From assembly GCA_040216555.1 (NCBI GenBank), contig JAVJOW010000020.1, positions 283,720 to 347,719 of the forward strand: DNA of 64,000 nt. The letters are read 5' to 3'. Source of the stretch: Arenibacter sp040216555 (GTDB lineage: Bacteria > Bacteroidota > Bacteroidia > Flavobacteriales > Flavobacteriaceae). The notes beneath the pieces are model-generated. The model saw only the letters and a list, made by a program, of their open reading frames with translations, was not told where the DNA came from and ran no database searches. Shown in pieces: positions 25,050-32,511 of the stretch (positions are counted from its first letter, which is position 1; every line of letters starts with the position of its first letter). The position numbers and the translations under genes were made by a program.

Positions 25050-26021
25050 CTATTTATTCATTAAAAATTCCCTTCCAGGATGTTCTGTATCGAAGCTTTC
25101 AATATTACCATTGTCCTGAAGCGTAATAAAGGCCGTTGTACCATTGTTTCCGCCAAACGCTATATTGGAGGGAGTTTTACCCTTTAATTCAATTTCCTTT
25201 AAAATTTTGCCTTGAGGCGAAACTTTAACCACAGTGCCCTTGCCATGACGGGTTATGTATAGATTTCCCTTGATGTCTGTACGCATACCATCCATACCAA
25301 AATCTTCAAATTTAATAAGCAGGCGCTTATTGCTTATTTCACCCATTGGAGAAAGATCATAGGCCCAAACATTACGCTGAACCGATTCGTTAACATAAAG
25401 TATTTTGTTGTCCGGGCTAACCTCTATACCATTGGTAGTTCCCATATCTCCTTCCAAAAGGGTTATTTTTCCCCCGGTATCGATTCTCCAGATCTGTCCT
25501 TTGGAATTTTTCCAGTCAGGATCACTGGCAAAAAGAATATCGTTGTCCATTATTGCAATATCATTGGGCTGGTTCATATCCTCATTATGGGCAAAAACAC
25601 TGATCTCCTTGGTGTCCATATCTACCTCTAAAATATTGTGCTTGGTATAATCCGCTATGAACATATCTCCCTTGCTATTGAAACGTATGCCATTACCTAT
25701 ACTGCCTTCGGGCAAATTCACAAATAAGGAGGCCGTTCCTTGGGGATCTACCTGTCCTATGGTTCCTGGTTTTTCAAAATTAACGGCATATAAGATTCCG
25801 TTGGCGTCTACTGCAGGACCTTCAATACCCGATGGGAAACCGGAAGGTTTGGTAAATTCCCTGCTTTGGTATAATCCCTGTTTTTGGGTGATCCCAAAAT
25901 CTTCAGACCCTTGTATTGATTTAGATTCCTGTTTTTCTTTACATCCTACAATAAAGAGTACTAAAAAAAAGGCGGTTAATTTGCATTTAAATGAAGAACT
26001 TAAGTTGAAATTTATGTTCAT
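25050..26021 (-). CDS. SMP-30/gluconolactonase-family lipoprotein
   Basis: The 323-residue protein has a lipobox (FIVGC) and a six-bladed propeller of the SMP-30/gluconolactonase/LRE type: GIEGPAVDANGILYAVN (metal-ligand Glu region), MNQPNDIAIMDNDILFASDP, TTNGIEVSPDNKILYVNES and FGMDGMRTDIKGNLYITRHG. Family enzymes open sugar lactones with a divalent metal. The position of the usual catalytic Asp in blade five reads Asn-Glu, so specificity or activity may differ. Export and linkage to a periplasmic dehydrogenase fit lactone hydrolysis outside the cytoplasm. It is the first gene of region 4 and has a long, structured-looking leader. Confidence 0.88.
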   Translation of the reverse strand: MNINFNLSSSFKCKLTAFFLVLFIVGCKEKQESKSIQGSEDFGITQKQGLYQSREFTKPSGFPSGIEGPAVDANGILYAVNFEKPGTIGQVDPQGTASLFVNLPEGSIGNGIRFNSKGDMFIADYTKHNILEVDMDTKEISVFAHNEDMNQPNDIAIMDNDILFASDPDWKNSKGQIWRIDTGGKITLLEGDMGTTNGIEVSPDNKILYVNESVQRNVWAYDLSPMGEISNKRLLIKFEDFGMDGMRTDIKGNLYITRHGKGTVVKVSPQGKILKEIELKGKTPSNIAFGGNNGTTAFITLQDNGNIESFDTEHPGREFLMNK

Positions 26022-26056
26022 TTGGATATTGAATAACGGTTACTAATTTATTTTTT

Positions 26057-26133
26057 CCACCCATTTGAAATCCTCATGCCGTAGGAGCTATATTTCCCAA
26101 GAAATATAAACCAGCTTTCAGTTTATAGGGTGG
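26057..26133 (-). promoter_or_regulatory. Candidate structured mRNA leader of the SMP-30 gene
   Basis: On the minus strand CCACCC (26133-26128) can pair with GGGTGG (26062-26057), closing a region that holds more helices: UAUAAAC with GUUUAUA, AUAUUUC with GAAAUAU around a UUGG tetraloop at 26107-26090, and UCCU with AGGA. A CAGC just outside the closing helix is complementary to GCUG in the first loop, a possible pseudoknot. The second and third helices share bases, so alternative folds exist. It ends 35 bases before the ATG. I cannot assign it to a known RNA class. Confidence 0.4.
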
Positions 26134-26155
26134 CTGGGGCTGCGATAATCCAGAA

Positions 26156-26185
26156 AAATTTCACTTTTAAATATACATATTAAAT
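26156..26185 (-). promoter_or_regulatory. Upstream motif shared with the cytochrome dehydrogenase promoter
   Basis: The minus strand reads TTTAATATGTATATTTAAAAG followed by GAAATTT, matching the block at 20255-20282 except for two inserted bases and one substitution. Here the -7 position is a poor match. Two copies near genes of the same exported pathway suggest a common regulator. The remaining 26186-26491 holds no gene I can support. Confidence 0.4.
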
Positions 26186-26491
26186 TTAGATAGGTTCAAT
26201 AGAATTTTAATTCATGAAAAACAACCTAAAAAATAAAATTGAGGTACTTGTTTATTGCTTAATAGTCGCACGTCAAAAAAGGCCTCATAATATGGACCAT
26301 AATAAATTGGGGAATCGTGGGGTTTTTATTTAAATGATATTTACAGGTCTCTTGAGGTGGTTAATATAAGTAGCCACAAATTTTAGTAAAGCTCCAAAAA
26401 ATCTAGGGCAAGACAAGCTTACTCCCCGGAAATGAAAAACCCAGGTTTTGGACTTGATCCATAGACTTCTCGCCCAGGTTTTGTTCCACAA

Positions 26492-26521
26492 AAAAAGTCC
26501 TAGCTTTCACTAAGACTTTTT
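26492..26521 (-). terminator. Intrinsic terminator of the tRNA gene
   Basis: On the minus strand AAAAAGTCTTAG pairs with CTAGGACTTTTT around a six-base loop, with one G-U pair, and the T-run follows. The G-U pair works only in the minus-strand RNA, which agrees with the tRNA lying 12 bases upstream on that strand. Confidence 0.8.
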
Positions 26522-26533
26522 GTTACCACGTTG

Positions 26534-26607
26534 TGGTCCCACCTGGGCTCGAACCAGGGACCACCTGATTATGAGTCAGGTGCTCTAACCAACTGAGCTA
26601 TAGGACC
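26534..26607 (-). tRNA. tRNA with CAU anticodon (elongator Met or Ile2)
   Basis: The minus strand gives a full 74-base cloverleaf: seven-pair acceptor stem (GGTCCTA with TGGGACC, one G-U), D arm AGCTCAGTTGGTTAGAGC, anticodon loop CTCATAA, and T arm CCTGGTTCGAGCCCAGG. The CAU anticodon cannot separate elongator tRNA-Met from tRNA-Ile2 (modified by TilS). The lack of a start-type mismatched first pair excludes initiator tRNA. The 3' CCA is not encoded after the discriminator A. Confidence 0.95.
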
Positions 26608-26662
26608 ATTTCCTTTTTTGCTTCTACCTTCAAATACGCTTATCTGAAAAAGCAATAGGGAA

Positions 26663-26696
26663 CCGCAAATTGCGGACCTGCCAACCGCAGGCGGGT
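26663..26696. repeat. Two adjacent hairpins upstream of the tRNA, REP-like
   Basis: CCGCAA/TTGCGG (26663-26675) is followed at once by ACCTGCC/GGCGGGT (26676-26696; one T-G pair, seven-base loop). GC-rich palindromes stand out in this AT-rich gap and resemble dispersed flavobacterial repeats. GGCGGGTGCAA recurs at 7511-7521. The rest of 26697-26778 is unremarkable. Confidence 0.45.
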
Positions 26697-26778
26697 GCAA
26701 TATTACTATTTATTTTTCAACGCTGCAAACAAAATTACAAGCTTAATTGGACTTAGGTAACCCCTGGCCCGGCAAATA

Positions 26779-27207
26779 TCATTCTTCTCCACCGTGGGCA
26801 GTTGCAGAGGAATCTTCCTGGCAAAGCTCTATCAGCACCCCATTGGTGCCCTTAGGATGTAAAAAGGCCACCAATTTATTGTCCGCACCCTTCTTGGGAA
26901 TTTTATTTAAGACCGTAAATCCTTCTTGGGTCAGGCGTTCTAATTCGGCCACAATATCATCCACCGCAAAGGCAATATGGTGTATCCCCTCTCCTCGTTT
27001 CTCCAAAAATTTTGCAACAGGGCTATTGTCATCCATGGCCTGCAATAACTCAATCTTATTGGGACCTGCCTTAAAAAAGGAAGTCTTTACCCCTTCCGAT
27101 GCTACTTCCTCAATTTTATAATGGGGCACTCCCAATAATTTTTCAAACAGGGCATTGGAAGCCTCCAAATCCTGTACCGCTATGCCCAAATGTTCAATTT
27201 TCTTCAT
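26779..27207 (-). CDS. mce: Methylmalonyl-CoA epimerase
   Basis: I start at ATG 27207; an in-frame TTG six bases upstream is less likely. The 142-residue protein is a vicinal-oxygen-chelate fold enzyme with the epimerase pattern: KIEHLGIAVQDLEASNALFEKLLG at the N-terminus, then NKIELLQ, EGIHHIAFAVDDI and VLIELCQ. It interconverts the (R) and (S) forms of methylmalonyl-CoA in the propionate/succinyl-CoA route. The metal ligands His, Gln/Glu, His and Glu are visible in these motifs. It is divergent from rbfA and not linked to the sugar genes. Confidence 0.93.
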   Translation of the reverse strand: MKKIEHLGIAVQDLEASNALFEKLLGVPHYKIEEVASEGVKTSFFKAGPNKIELLQAMDDNSPVAKFLEKRGEGIHHIAFAVDDIVAELERLTQEGFTVLNKIPKKGADNKLVAFLHPKGTNGVLIELCQEDSSATAHGGEE

Positions 27208-27340
27208 ATTCAACCTAATTATATGATCCCATATTCATTGGCTTCCTTAATGGTCTTAGCTCCTTTCTATCAAAAATACCACATTCCGCTATATCTAAGG
27301 CTATTCCGTAACCAATCATAGAATCTTTATAAATATATCG

Positions 27341-27348
27341 TATTTTTG
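27341..27348 (+). promoter_or_regulatory. -7 element of rbfA, implying a near-leaderless mRNA
   Basis: TATTTTTG exactly matches TAnnTTTG and ends only four bases before the rbfA ATG. With the usual spacing transcription would start at or next to the start codon. Confidence 0.5.
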
Positions 27349-27352
27349 TGCC

Positions 27353-27745
27353 ATGGAGACACAAAGACAGAAGAAAATAGGCGGGGTTATACAAAAGGAT
27401 ATCGCTGATATTTTACAACGAGCTGCTACCGATGGCGGACTAAAAGGTACGCTAATTTCGGTATCCAAAGTGTCGGTCACCTCAGACCTATCCATCGCCA
27501 AAATATATGTGAGCATTTTTCCTGCCACCAAGGGTAAGGAATTAATGGACGGAATTAAATCCAATCAGCCTATGATTAGGCACGAACTGGCCCAGCGTAC
27601 TAGACATCAGTTAAGACGGGTTCCCGAACTTTTGTTCTTCCTGGACGATTCCTTGGAATATATAGATGGTATTGAAAAATCGCTTAAGGGCGAAGAAAAC
27701 CCTGTTAAGAATCCTGATCTATTGGAAAAAAGGAAAAAATCATAA
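27353..27745 (+). CDS. rbfA: 30S ribosome-binding factor A
   Basis: The 130-residue protein matches RbfA along its length: RQKKIGGVIQKDIADILQRA, VSVTSDLSIAKIYVSIFP, IRHELAQRTRHQLRRVPELLFFLDDSLEY. The KH-like fold binds the 30S subunit during maturation of the 16S rRNA 5' end and helps growth in the cold. The start fits flavobacterial RbfA. It is followed after two bases by a LolC/E-like permease gene, a linkage I recall from other flavobacteria. Confidence 0.96.
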   Translation: METQRQKKIGGVIQKDIADILQRAATDGGLKGTLISVSKVSVTSDLSIAKIYVSIFPATKGKELMDGIKSNQPMIRHELAQRTRHQLRRVPELLFFLDDSLEYIDGIEKSLKGEENPVKNPDLLEKRKKS

Positions 27746-27747
27746 GG

Positions 27748-28956
27748 TTGAACTTCCCTTTATACATAGCAAAGCGGTACTTACGTTCCAAGAGTAGCCA
27801 AAATGCGGTAAACATTATCAATTTTATAACCTTTCTAGTCATCGTTATTGGATCGGCAGCGCTCTTTATTGTGCTTTCCGGTTTCGCTGGACTAAAAACA
27901 TTTAGCCTTTCCTATACCAATATGGTGGACCCTGATCTTAAGGCACTTCCGCTAACTGGCAAATTCTTTAGCGTATCGGAATCTCAGGACCAAGCACTTC
28001 AAAAACTGCAGGACATAGTAGCCTATTCCAAGGAAATTGAAGAAAAGGTATACCTGACCCATGACCAAAAAGCCCATATTGCCTATATAAAAGGAATTGA
28101 TTCTACCTTTTTAAAAACTACACCCATAGATAGTAGCCTATACTTTTATGGGGATTGGGCCATAAATGGCCTACAAGGGGTTGCCGGACAGGGAATCGTT
28201 AATCTATTGGGATTAAGCATCAACAATTTTCGGAGTCCGTTGGTCATTCGTGTCCCAAAACCAGGAAAGGGCCTCTTGGGCCAACGCTTGCTAAAGGACA
28301 GTTATAATGAAACCAACTTGGTCATCAGTGGTATCTACCAAATTGAAGAGGAATTGGATAGAAAATATATTTTTGCCGATCTGCCCATGGTACAGGCCCT
28401 TTTGGAAAAGGACAGTACCCAGATTTCCGGTATAAACTTTAAATTGAAGGAAGGCTCCAATATTGCTGATCTGAGGCAACAAATTGAAGCTATTTTTCCA
28501 GGTCAAGTGGTTTTAAAGGACCGTAGGGAATTGAACAGTACCCTGCACAGAATGTTGAATACGGAGAACTTGGCCACCTATCTTATTTTTACACTAGTGC
28601 TAATTATTGCCCTTTTTAATGTGGTGGGTGCCATCATCATGATGATTCTGGACAAACAACAGAATTCCAAGACCTTGTATAATTTAGGTACGACCATTAA
28701 GGCGCTTCGAAAAATTTACTTTGTGCAGGGCCTATTGGTAACAGGATTGGGCGGCCTGATCGGCGTGTTTTTGGGTTCCATATTGATATGGTCCCAATTA
28801 GCCTTTGGATGGCTAAAAATAACTCCTAGCCTATCCTACCCAGTGGAATACAGCTTGATCAATGTTTTGATTGTATTGGCCACCATAATTGTCTTGGGCA
28901 TAATTGCCTCCCTGATCGCCAGCAGTAGGATCAATAAAAAATTAATAGCACACTAG
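27748..28956 (+). CDS. LolC/LolE-like (FtsX/MacB) ABC transporter permease
   Basis: The 402-residue inner membrane protein has the four-helix FtsX/MacB layout: one helix near the N-terminus (about 21-44), a periplasmic domain (about 45-270), and three C-terminal helices (about 275-390) with the family loop LDKQQNSKTLYNLGTT. The N-terminal FPLYIAKRYLRSK fits lipoprotein-releasing permeases. Translation appears to begin at TTG 27748, because the conserved N-terminus starts there and no ATG is near. LolCDE extracts lipoproteins from the inner membrane; here the ATPase is encoded elsewhere. Its stop overlaps that of the convergent dusB gene. Confidence 0.88.
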   Translation: MNFPLYIAKRYLRSKSSQNAVNIINFITFLVIVIGSAALFIVLSGFAGLKTFSLSYTNMVDPDLKALPLTGKFFSVSESQDQALQKLQDIVAYSKEIEEKVYLTHDQKAHIAYIKGIDSTFLKTTPIDSSLYFYGDWAINGLQGVAGQGIVNLLGLSINNFRSPLVIRVPKPGKGLLGQRLLKDSYNETNLVISGIYQIEEELDRKYIFADLPMVQALLEKDSTQISGINFKLKEGSNIADLRQQIEAIFPGQVVLKDRRELNSTLHRMLNTENLATYLIFTLVLIIALFNVVGAIIMMILDKQQNSKTLYNLGTTIKALRKIYFVQGLLVTGLGGLIGVFLGSILIWSQLAFGWLKITPSLSYPVEYSLINVLIVLATIIVLGIIASLIASSRINKKLIAH

Positions 28957-29948
28957 CCGACAAATTCGAAATCCCCGAATTTTTCCATTACCTCGTCAAA
29001 AGCCTCAAAAACATCTACCGAATGGTCACTGGTAACCATCTTCATACGGTACTCTTTAAAATTGGGTATTCCCTTGAAATAATTGGTATAGTGCCTACGG
29101 GTTTCAAAAACACCCAATTGTTCCCCTTTCCAATCTATGGCCATTTGTAAATGACGACGGGCGGCATTTACGCGCTCCTCCATGGTTGGTGGAGCGGCAT
29201 GGGTCCCTGTTTTAAAATAGTGCTTCACTTCTTTAAAAAACCATGGATAGCCTATACTGGCCCTACCAATCATGGCACCGTCCAGGCCATATTCGTCCCT
29301 CATTTTCATAGCCATTTCAGGGCTGTCCACATCACCATTTCCAAAAACCGGAATATGCATACGCTGGTTGTTCTTTACCTCCGCTATAGGTCTCCAATCG
29401 GCCTCTCCCTTATACATCTGCACGCGGGTTCTGCCGTGAATGGAAATGGCCTTGCAACCTACATCTTGTAGACGTTCCGCAACCTCAACTATTTTGATGG
29501 AATCGGAATCCCATCCCAAACGCGTCTTTACCGTAACCGGTAATTGGGTATGTTCTACCATAGCCTTGGTCAAGGATACCATTAGGTCGATATCCTTTAG
29601 GATTCCCGCCCCGGCACCTTTACAGACCACTTTTTTTACAGGACAACCAAAGTTGATATCGATAATATCCGGACCCGACTTCTCCACTATCTCCACAGAT
29701 TGGAGCATGGAATCCAGATTAGCCCCAAATATCTGTATCCCCACCGGCCGTTCCTTTTCGTAAATATCCAATTTCATGACACTTTTGGCAGCGTCACGGA
29801 TAAGTCCTTCCGAGGAAATAAATTCGGTATATACCACATCAGCTCCCTGTTCCTTGCACAAGGCACGAAAGGGTGGGTCACTAACATCTTCCATTGGTGC
29901 AAGCAACAACGGGAAATCCGGTAATTGAATGTCTCCTATTTTAGGCAC
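28953..29948 (-). CDS. dusB: tRNA-dihydrouridine synthase B
   Basis: The 331-residue FMN TIM-barrel enzyme reduces uridine in the tRNA D loop. Visible motifs: LLLAPMEDVSDPPFRALC (FMN site), DINFGCPVKKVVCKGAGAG with the catalytic cysteine, VTVKTRLGWD, SIHGRTRVQMYKGEADW and GNGDV. Length and order fit DusB/NifR3. The last four bases overlap the 3' end of the plus-strand LolC-like gene, so the two converge without an intergenic terminator. Confidence 0.94.
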   Translation of the reverse strand: MPKIGDIQLPDFPLLLAPMEDVSDPPFRALCKEQGADVVYTEFISSEGLIRDAAKSVMKLDIYEKERPVGIQIFGANLDSMLQSVEIVEKSGPDIIDINFGCPVKKVVCKGAGAGILKDIDLMVSLTKAMVEHTQLPVTVKTRLGWDSDSIKIVEVAERLQDVGCKAISIHGRTRVQMYKGEADWRPIAEVKNNQRMHIPVFGNGDVDSPEMAMKMRDEYGLDGAMIGRASIGYPWFFKEVKHYFKTGTHAAPPTMEERVNAARRHLQMAIDWKGEQLGVFETRRHYTNYFKGIPNFKEYRMKMVTSDHSVDVFEAFDEVMEKFGDFEFVG

Positions 29949-30211
29949 AATTGATATCCTTTAAATTTTGGGACTGCAAAATTACTGAAAAATTCTATAA
30001 TCCTAAATTTCAGGGGATAAGAATAAATAAAAACCTGGTTATTACCCCAAATAATAATCAATCCAGTCCATATTTTTGCTTTTGAACTAGTGGGTTTCCC
30101 ATAAGTATATAGAATTTAAGTGCTACAACCAAAGCCAAGCAGCTCTGTTATAAAATTGGTCTGAACGGAATATTCCAAAGGGACATTTAAATATAAAGTA
30201 AATTAGCACCT

Positions 30212-30985
30212 ATGTTACTTCTTATTTCCCTGCCGTGCGAGCCAATTTTGTTTGGCATAAAGGTCAATGTACATTTAGTACTTGAATATCTGGCCTTTTT
30301 TGTCGGGTTTCAATATTATGTCTATTTAAGAAAACACACAACTGATACCATTTCCACCAATAACCGTTTGTCCATTATTATAGGTGCCGTTTTTGGGGCC
30401 TTATTCTTTTCAAGATTTATGGCCTTTTTAGAAAATCCGCCCCTTCACTACTCCCAAGGCATTATATCGGTCCTGAATAACAAAACCATAATGGGCGGAC
30501 TCTTTGGTGGGTTATTGGGTGTGGAGCTGGTAAAAAAAATGATCGGGGAAAAGCAGTCTTCGGGCGATCTGTTTACCTTGCCCATAATTCTAGGTATCGC
30601 CATAGGTAGGCTCGGATGCTTTTTAACAGGAACAAGGGAGTTTACATTTGGGAAGGAAACTACTTTTTATTTTGGTATGGATTTAGGTGACGGACTATCC
30701 AGACATCCGATTGCTCTTTATGAAATAATTTTTTTAATAGGCCTGTTCTTCGTTCTAAAACAGCTTCAAAAGTCCACTTTTTACCTTAAAGATGGTAGCT
30801 ATTTTAAAATTTTTATGATCAGCTACTTTATGTTTAGGTTTATAATAGAATTTTTAAAACCGAATACCTATTTTCTCTTAGGCCTGAGCAGCATTCAATA
30901 TTTATGTTTACTTTGTTTGTTATATTATTATAAATCCATTGGAGAAGCCCTTAATTATGCCCGAAAGAAGCTATACCTACTATGA
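30212..30985 (+). CDS. Lgt-like integral membrane protein lacking the canonical His103
   Basis: The 257-residue protein has seven predicted helices and the frame of prolipoprotein diacylglyceryl transferase: TIMGGLFGGLLG, GIAIGRLGCFLTG (Arg133), RHPIALYE (His165) and FMFRFIIEFLK. Two residues regarded as key in E. coli Lgt are changed: the His of SFHGG is Met94 and the Asn of GRLGNF is Cys136. It is therefore probably not the housekeeping Lgt but a paralogue that may still bind phosphatidylglycerol or a diacylglyceryl lipid. Its 3' end overlaps the radical SAM gene by 29 bases, so both products are expected to act together. Confidence 0.85.
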   Translation: MLLLISLPCEPILFGIKVNVHLVLEYLAFFVGFQYYVYLRKHTTDTISTNNRLSIIIGAVFGALFFSRFMAFLENPPLHYSQGIISVLNNKTIMGGLFGGLLGVELVKKMIGEKQSSGDLFTLPIILGIAIGRLGCFLTGTREFTFGKETTFYFGMDLGDGLSRHPIALYEIIFLIGLFFVLKQLQKSTFYLKDGSYFKIFMISYFMFRFIIEFLKPNTYFLLGLSSIQYLCLLCLLYYYKSIGEALNYARKKLYLL

Positions 30986-32360
30986 TTTTACCCTAAGTCT
31001 TTGCCCCGAATGTCTAAGGCGGGTAGATGCCAAGATTGTCTTTGAGGATGAAAAGGTATATATGCTCAAAAATTGCAGGGAGCATGGAAAATCGAAGGTA
31101 ATCATTGCCGATGATATTGCGTATTACAAAAATATACGGAACTACAACAAGGCTTCCGAATACCCAAAGACCTTTAACACCAAAACCCATTATGGTTGTC
31201 CTTATGATTGCGGACTGTGCCCCGACCATGAACAACATTCCTGCCTAACCGTCGTAGAAGTTACAGACCGCTGCAATCTTAGCTGCCCTACCTGCTATGC
31301 GTCCTCTTCGCCACACTACGGAAGACATAGGACACTGGAAGAAATAAAAAAGATGTTGGATGTTATTGTAAAAAACGAAGGTGAGCCCGATGTGGTGCAG
31401 ATCAGCGGCGGTGAACCTACCATACATCCACAATTTTTCGAAATATTGGATTATGCCAAGTCGTTACCCATTAGGCATCTTATGGTAAATACAAACGGTA
31501 TTGAAATTGCCAAGGATTTTGCCTTCGCGAAAAGGCTGGCCACTTACGCTCCGGACTTTGAAATTTATCTACAGTTCGACTCTTTGGACGATAAAGTTCT
31601 AAGAACGCTCCGCGGTGCCGATTTAAAACAGACCAGACTAAAGGCTCTTGAACATCTAAATGCACTTAACCTGTCCACCACCTTGGTGGTTACCTTGCAG
31701 AAAGGTTTGAACGACCATGAAATGGGCTCCACAATTGATTTTGCACTGAAACAAAAATGCGTACGGGGAGTTACATTTCAGCCTACCCAAATTGCGGGAA
31801 GGCTGGAAAATTTTCAGGTCGATGAAAATAGGATTACCCTTACCGAGGTTAGACGCAAAATATTGGAACAATCCCCAATTTTTGAGTCGGACGATCTAAT
31901 TCCGGTTCCCTGTAACCCCGATGCCCTGGTCATGGGATATGCCCTAAAGATTGGGGAAGAGGTAACACCTTTGACAAGATTTATAAATCCGGACGACCTG
32001 CTAAATAGTGGTAAGAATACCATTATCTATGAACAGGACGAACAGCTACACGGAAAAATGATACAGCTTTTCAGCACAGGAAACTCGGTTGAAAAAGCTT
32101 CGGAAAATTTAAAATCCATCATGTGCTGTCTTCCCGAAATCGATGCCCCCAATATGGGCTACGACAATTTATTCAGAATTATTATCATGCAATTTATAGA
32201 TGCCTATAATTTTGACGTTCGGGCCATTAAAAAGTCTTGCGTACACATCGTTAACAAAGATTATAAAATTATTCCCTTCGAAACCATGAACCTCTTCTAC
32301 CGGGACGATAAAATACAACGTCTAAACGAACTAAAAGCGGAAGTGGACCACCAACATTGA
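30957..32360 (+). CDS. Radical SAM protein of the COG1964 / tetraether-synthase-like type
   Basis: I use ATG 30957 with GGAG about ten bases upstream; a TTG at 30939 would add six residues. The 467-residue protein has an N-terminal CPEC pair (Cys16, Cys19), a cluster GCPYDCGLCPDHEQHSC (Cys81, 85, 88, 96) that probably binds an auxiliary iron-sulfur cluster, and the SAM-radical motif CNLSCPTC (Cys106, 110, 113), followed by SGGEPTIHP. From memory this order is characteristic of archaeal Tes (MJ0619-like), which joins lipid chains, and its uncharacterised bacterial relatives. Further cysteines (MCCLPE) occur near the C-terminus. Linkage to an Lgt-like protein supports a lipid substrate, but this is unproven. 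Confidence 0.82.
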   Translation: MPERSYTYYDFTLSLCPECLRRVDAKIVFEDEKVYMLKNCREHGKSKVIIADDIAYYKNIRNYNKASEYPKTFNTKTHYGCPYDCGLCPDHEQHSCLTVVEVTDRCNLSCPTCYASSSPHYGRHRTLEEIKKMLDVIVKNEGEPDVVQISGGEPTIHPQFFEILDYAKSLPIRHLMVNTNGIEIAKDFAFAKRLATYAPDFEIYLQFDSLDDKVLRTLRGADLKQTRLKALEHLNALNLSTTLVVTLQKGLNDHEMGSTIDFALKQKCVRGVTFQPTQIAGRLENFQVDENRITLTEVRRKILEQSPIFESDDLIPVPCNPDALVMGYALKIGEEVTPLTRFINPDDLLNSGKNTIIYEQDEQLHGKMIQLFSTGNSVEKASENLKSIMCCLPEIDAPNMGYDNLFRIIIMQFIDAYNFDVRAIKKSCVHIVNKDYKIIPFETMNLFYRDDKIQRLNELKAEVDHQH

Positions 32361-32416
32361 TCCATTCCTATATATTTATTCACTTTTACAACTATATGGA
32401 CCTCTATAGCCAATCA

Positions 32417-32436
32417 CCTCAGGGCAAGCCCTGAGG
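32417..32436. repeat. Perfect GC-rich hairpin, REP-like
   Basis: CCTCAGGG-CAAG-CCCTGAGG is a perfect eight-pair hairpin 57 bases after the radical SAM gene. No T-run follows on either strand, so it is not a typical terminator. Its GGGCAAGCCC core is shared with the hairpin at 63842-63862. Confidence 0.6.
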
Positions 32437-32511
32437 ACATCGGAAGGAAACTATTTATAACATTTCAATGCCCAATCCAATTTTTGGTATATTTAATCTT
32501 CAATTTTAGCT

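Noticed and set aside
32417..32436. Intrinsic terminator of the radical SAM gene
   Set aside because: The hairpin is perfect, but no T-run follows on either strand.
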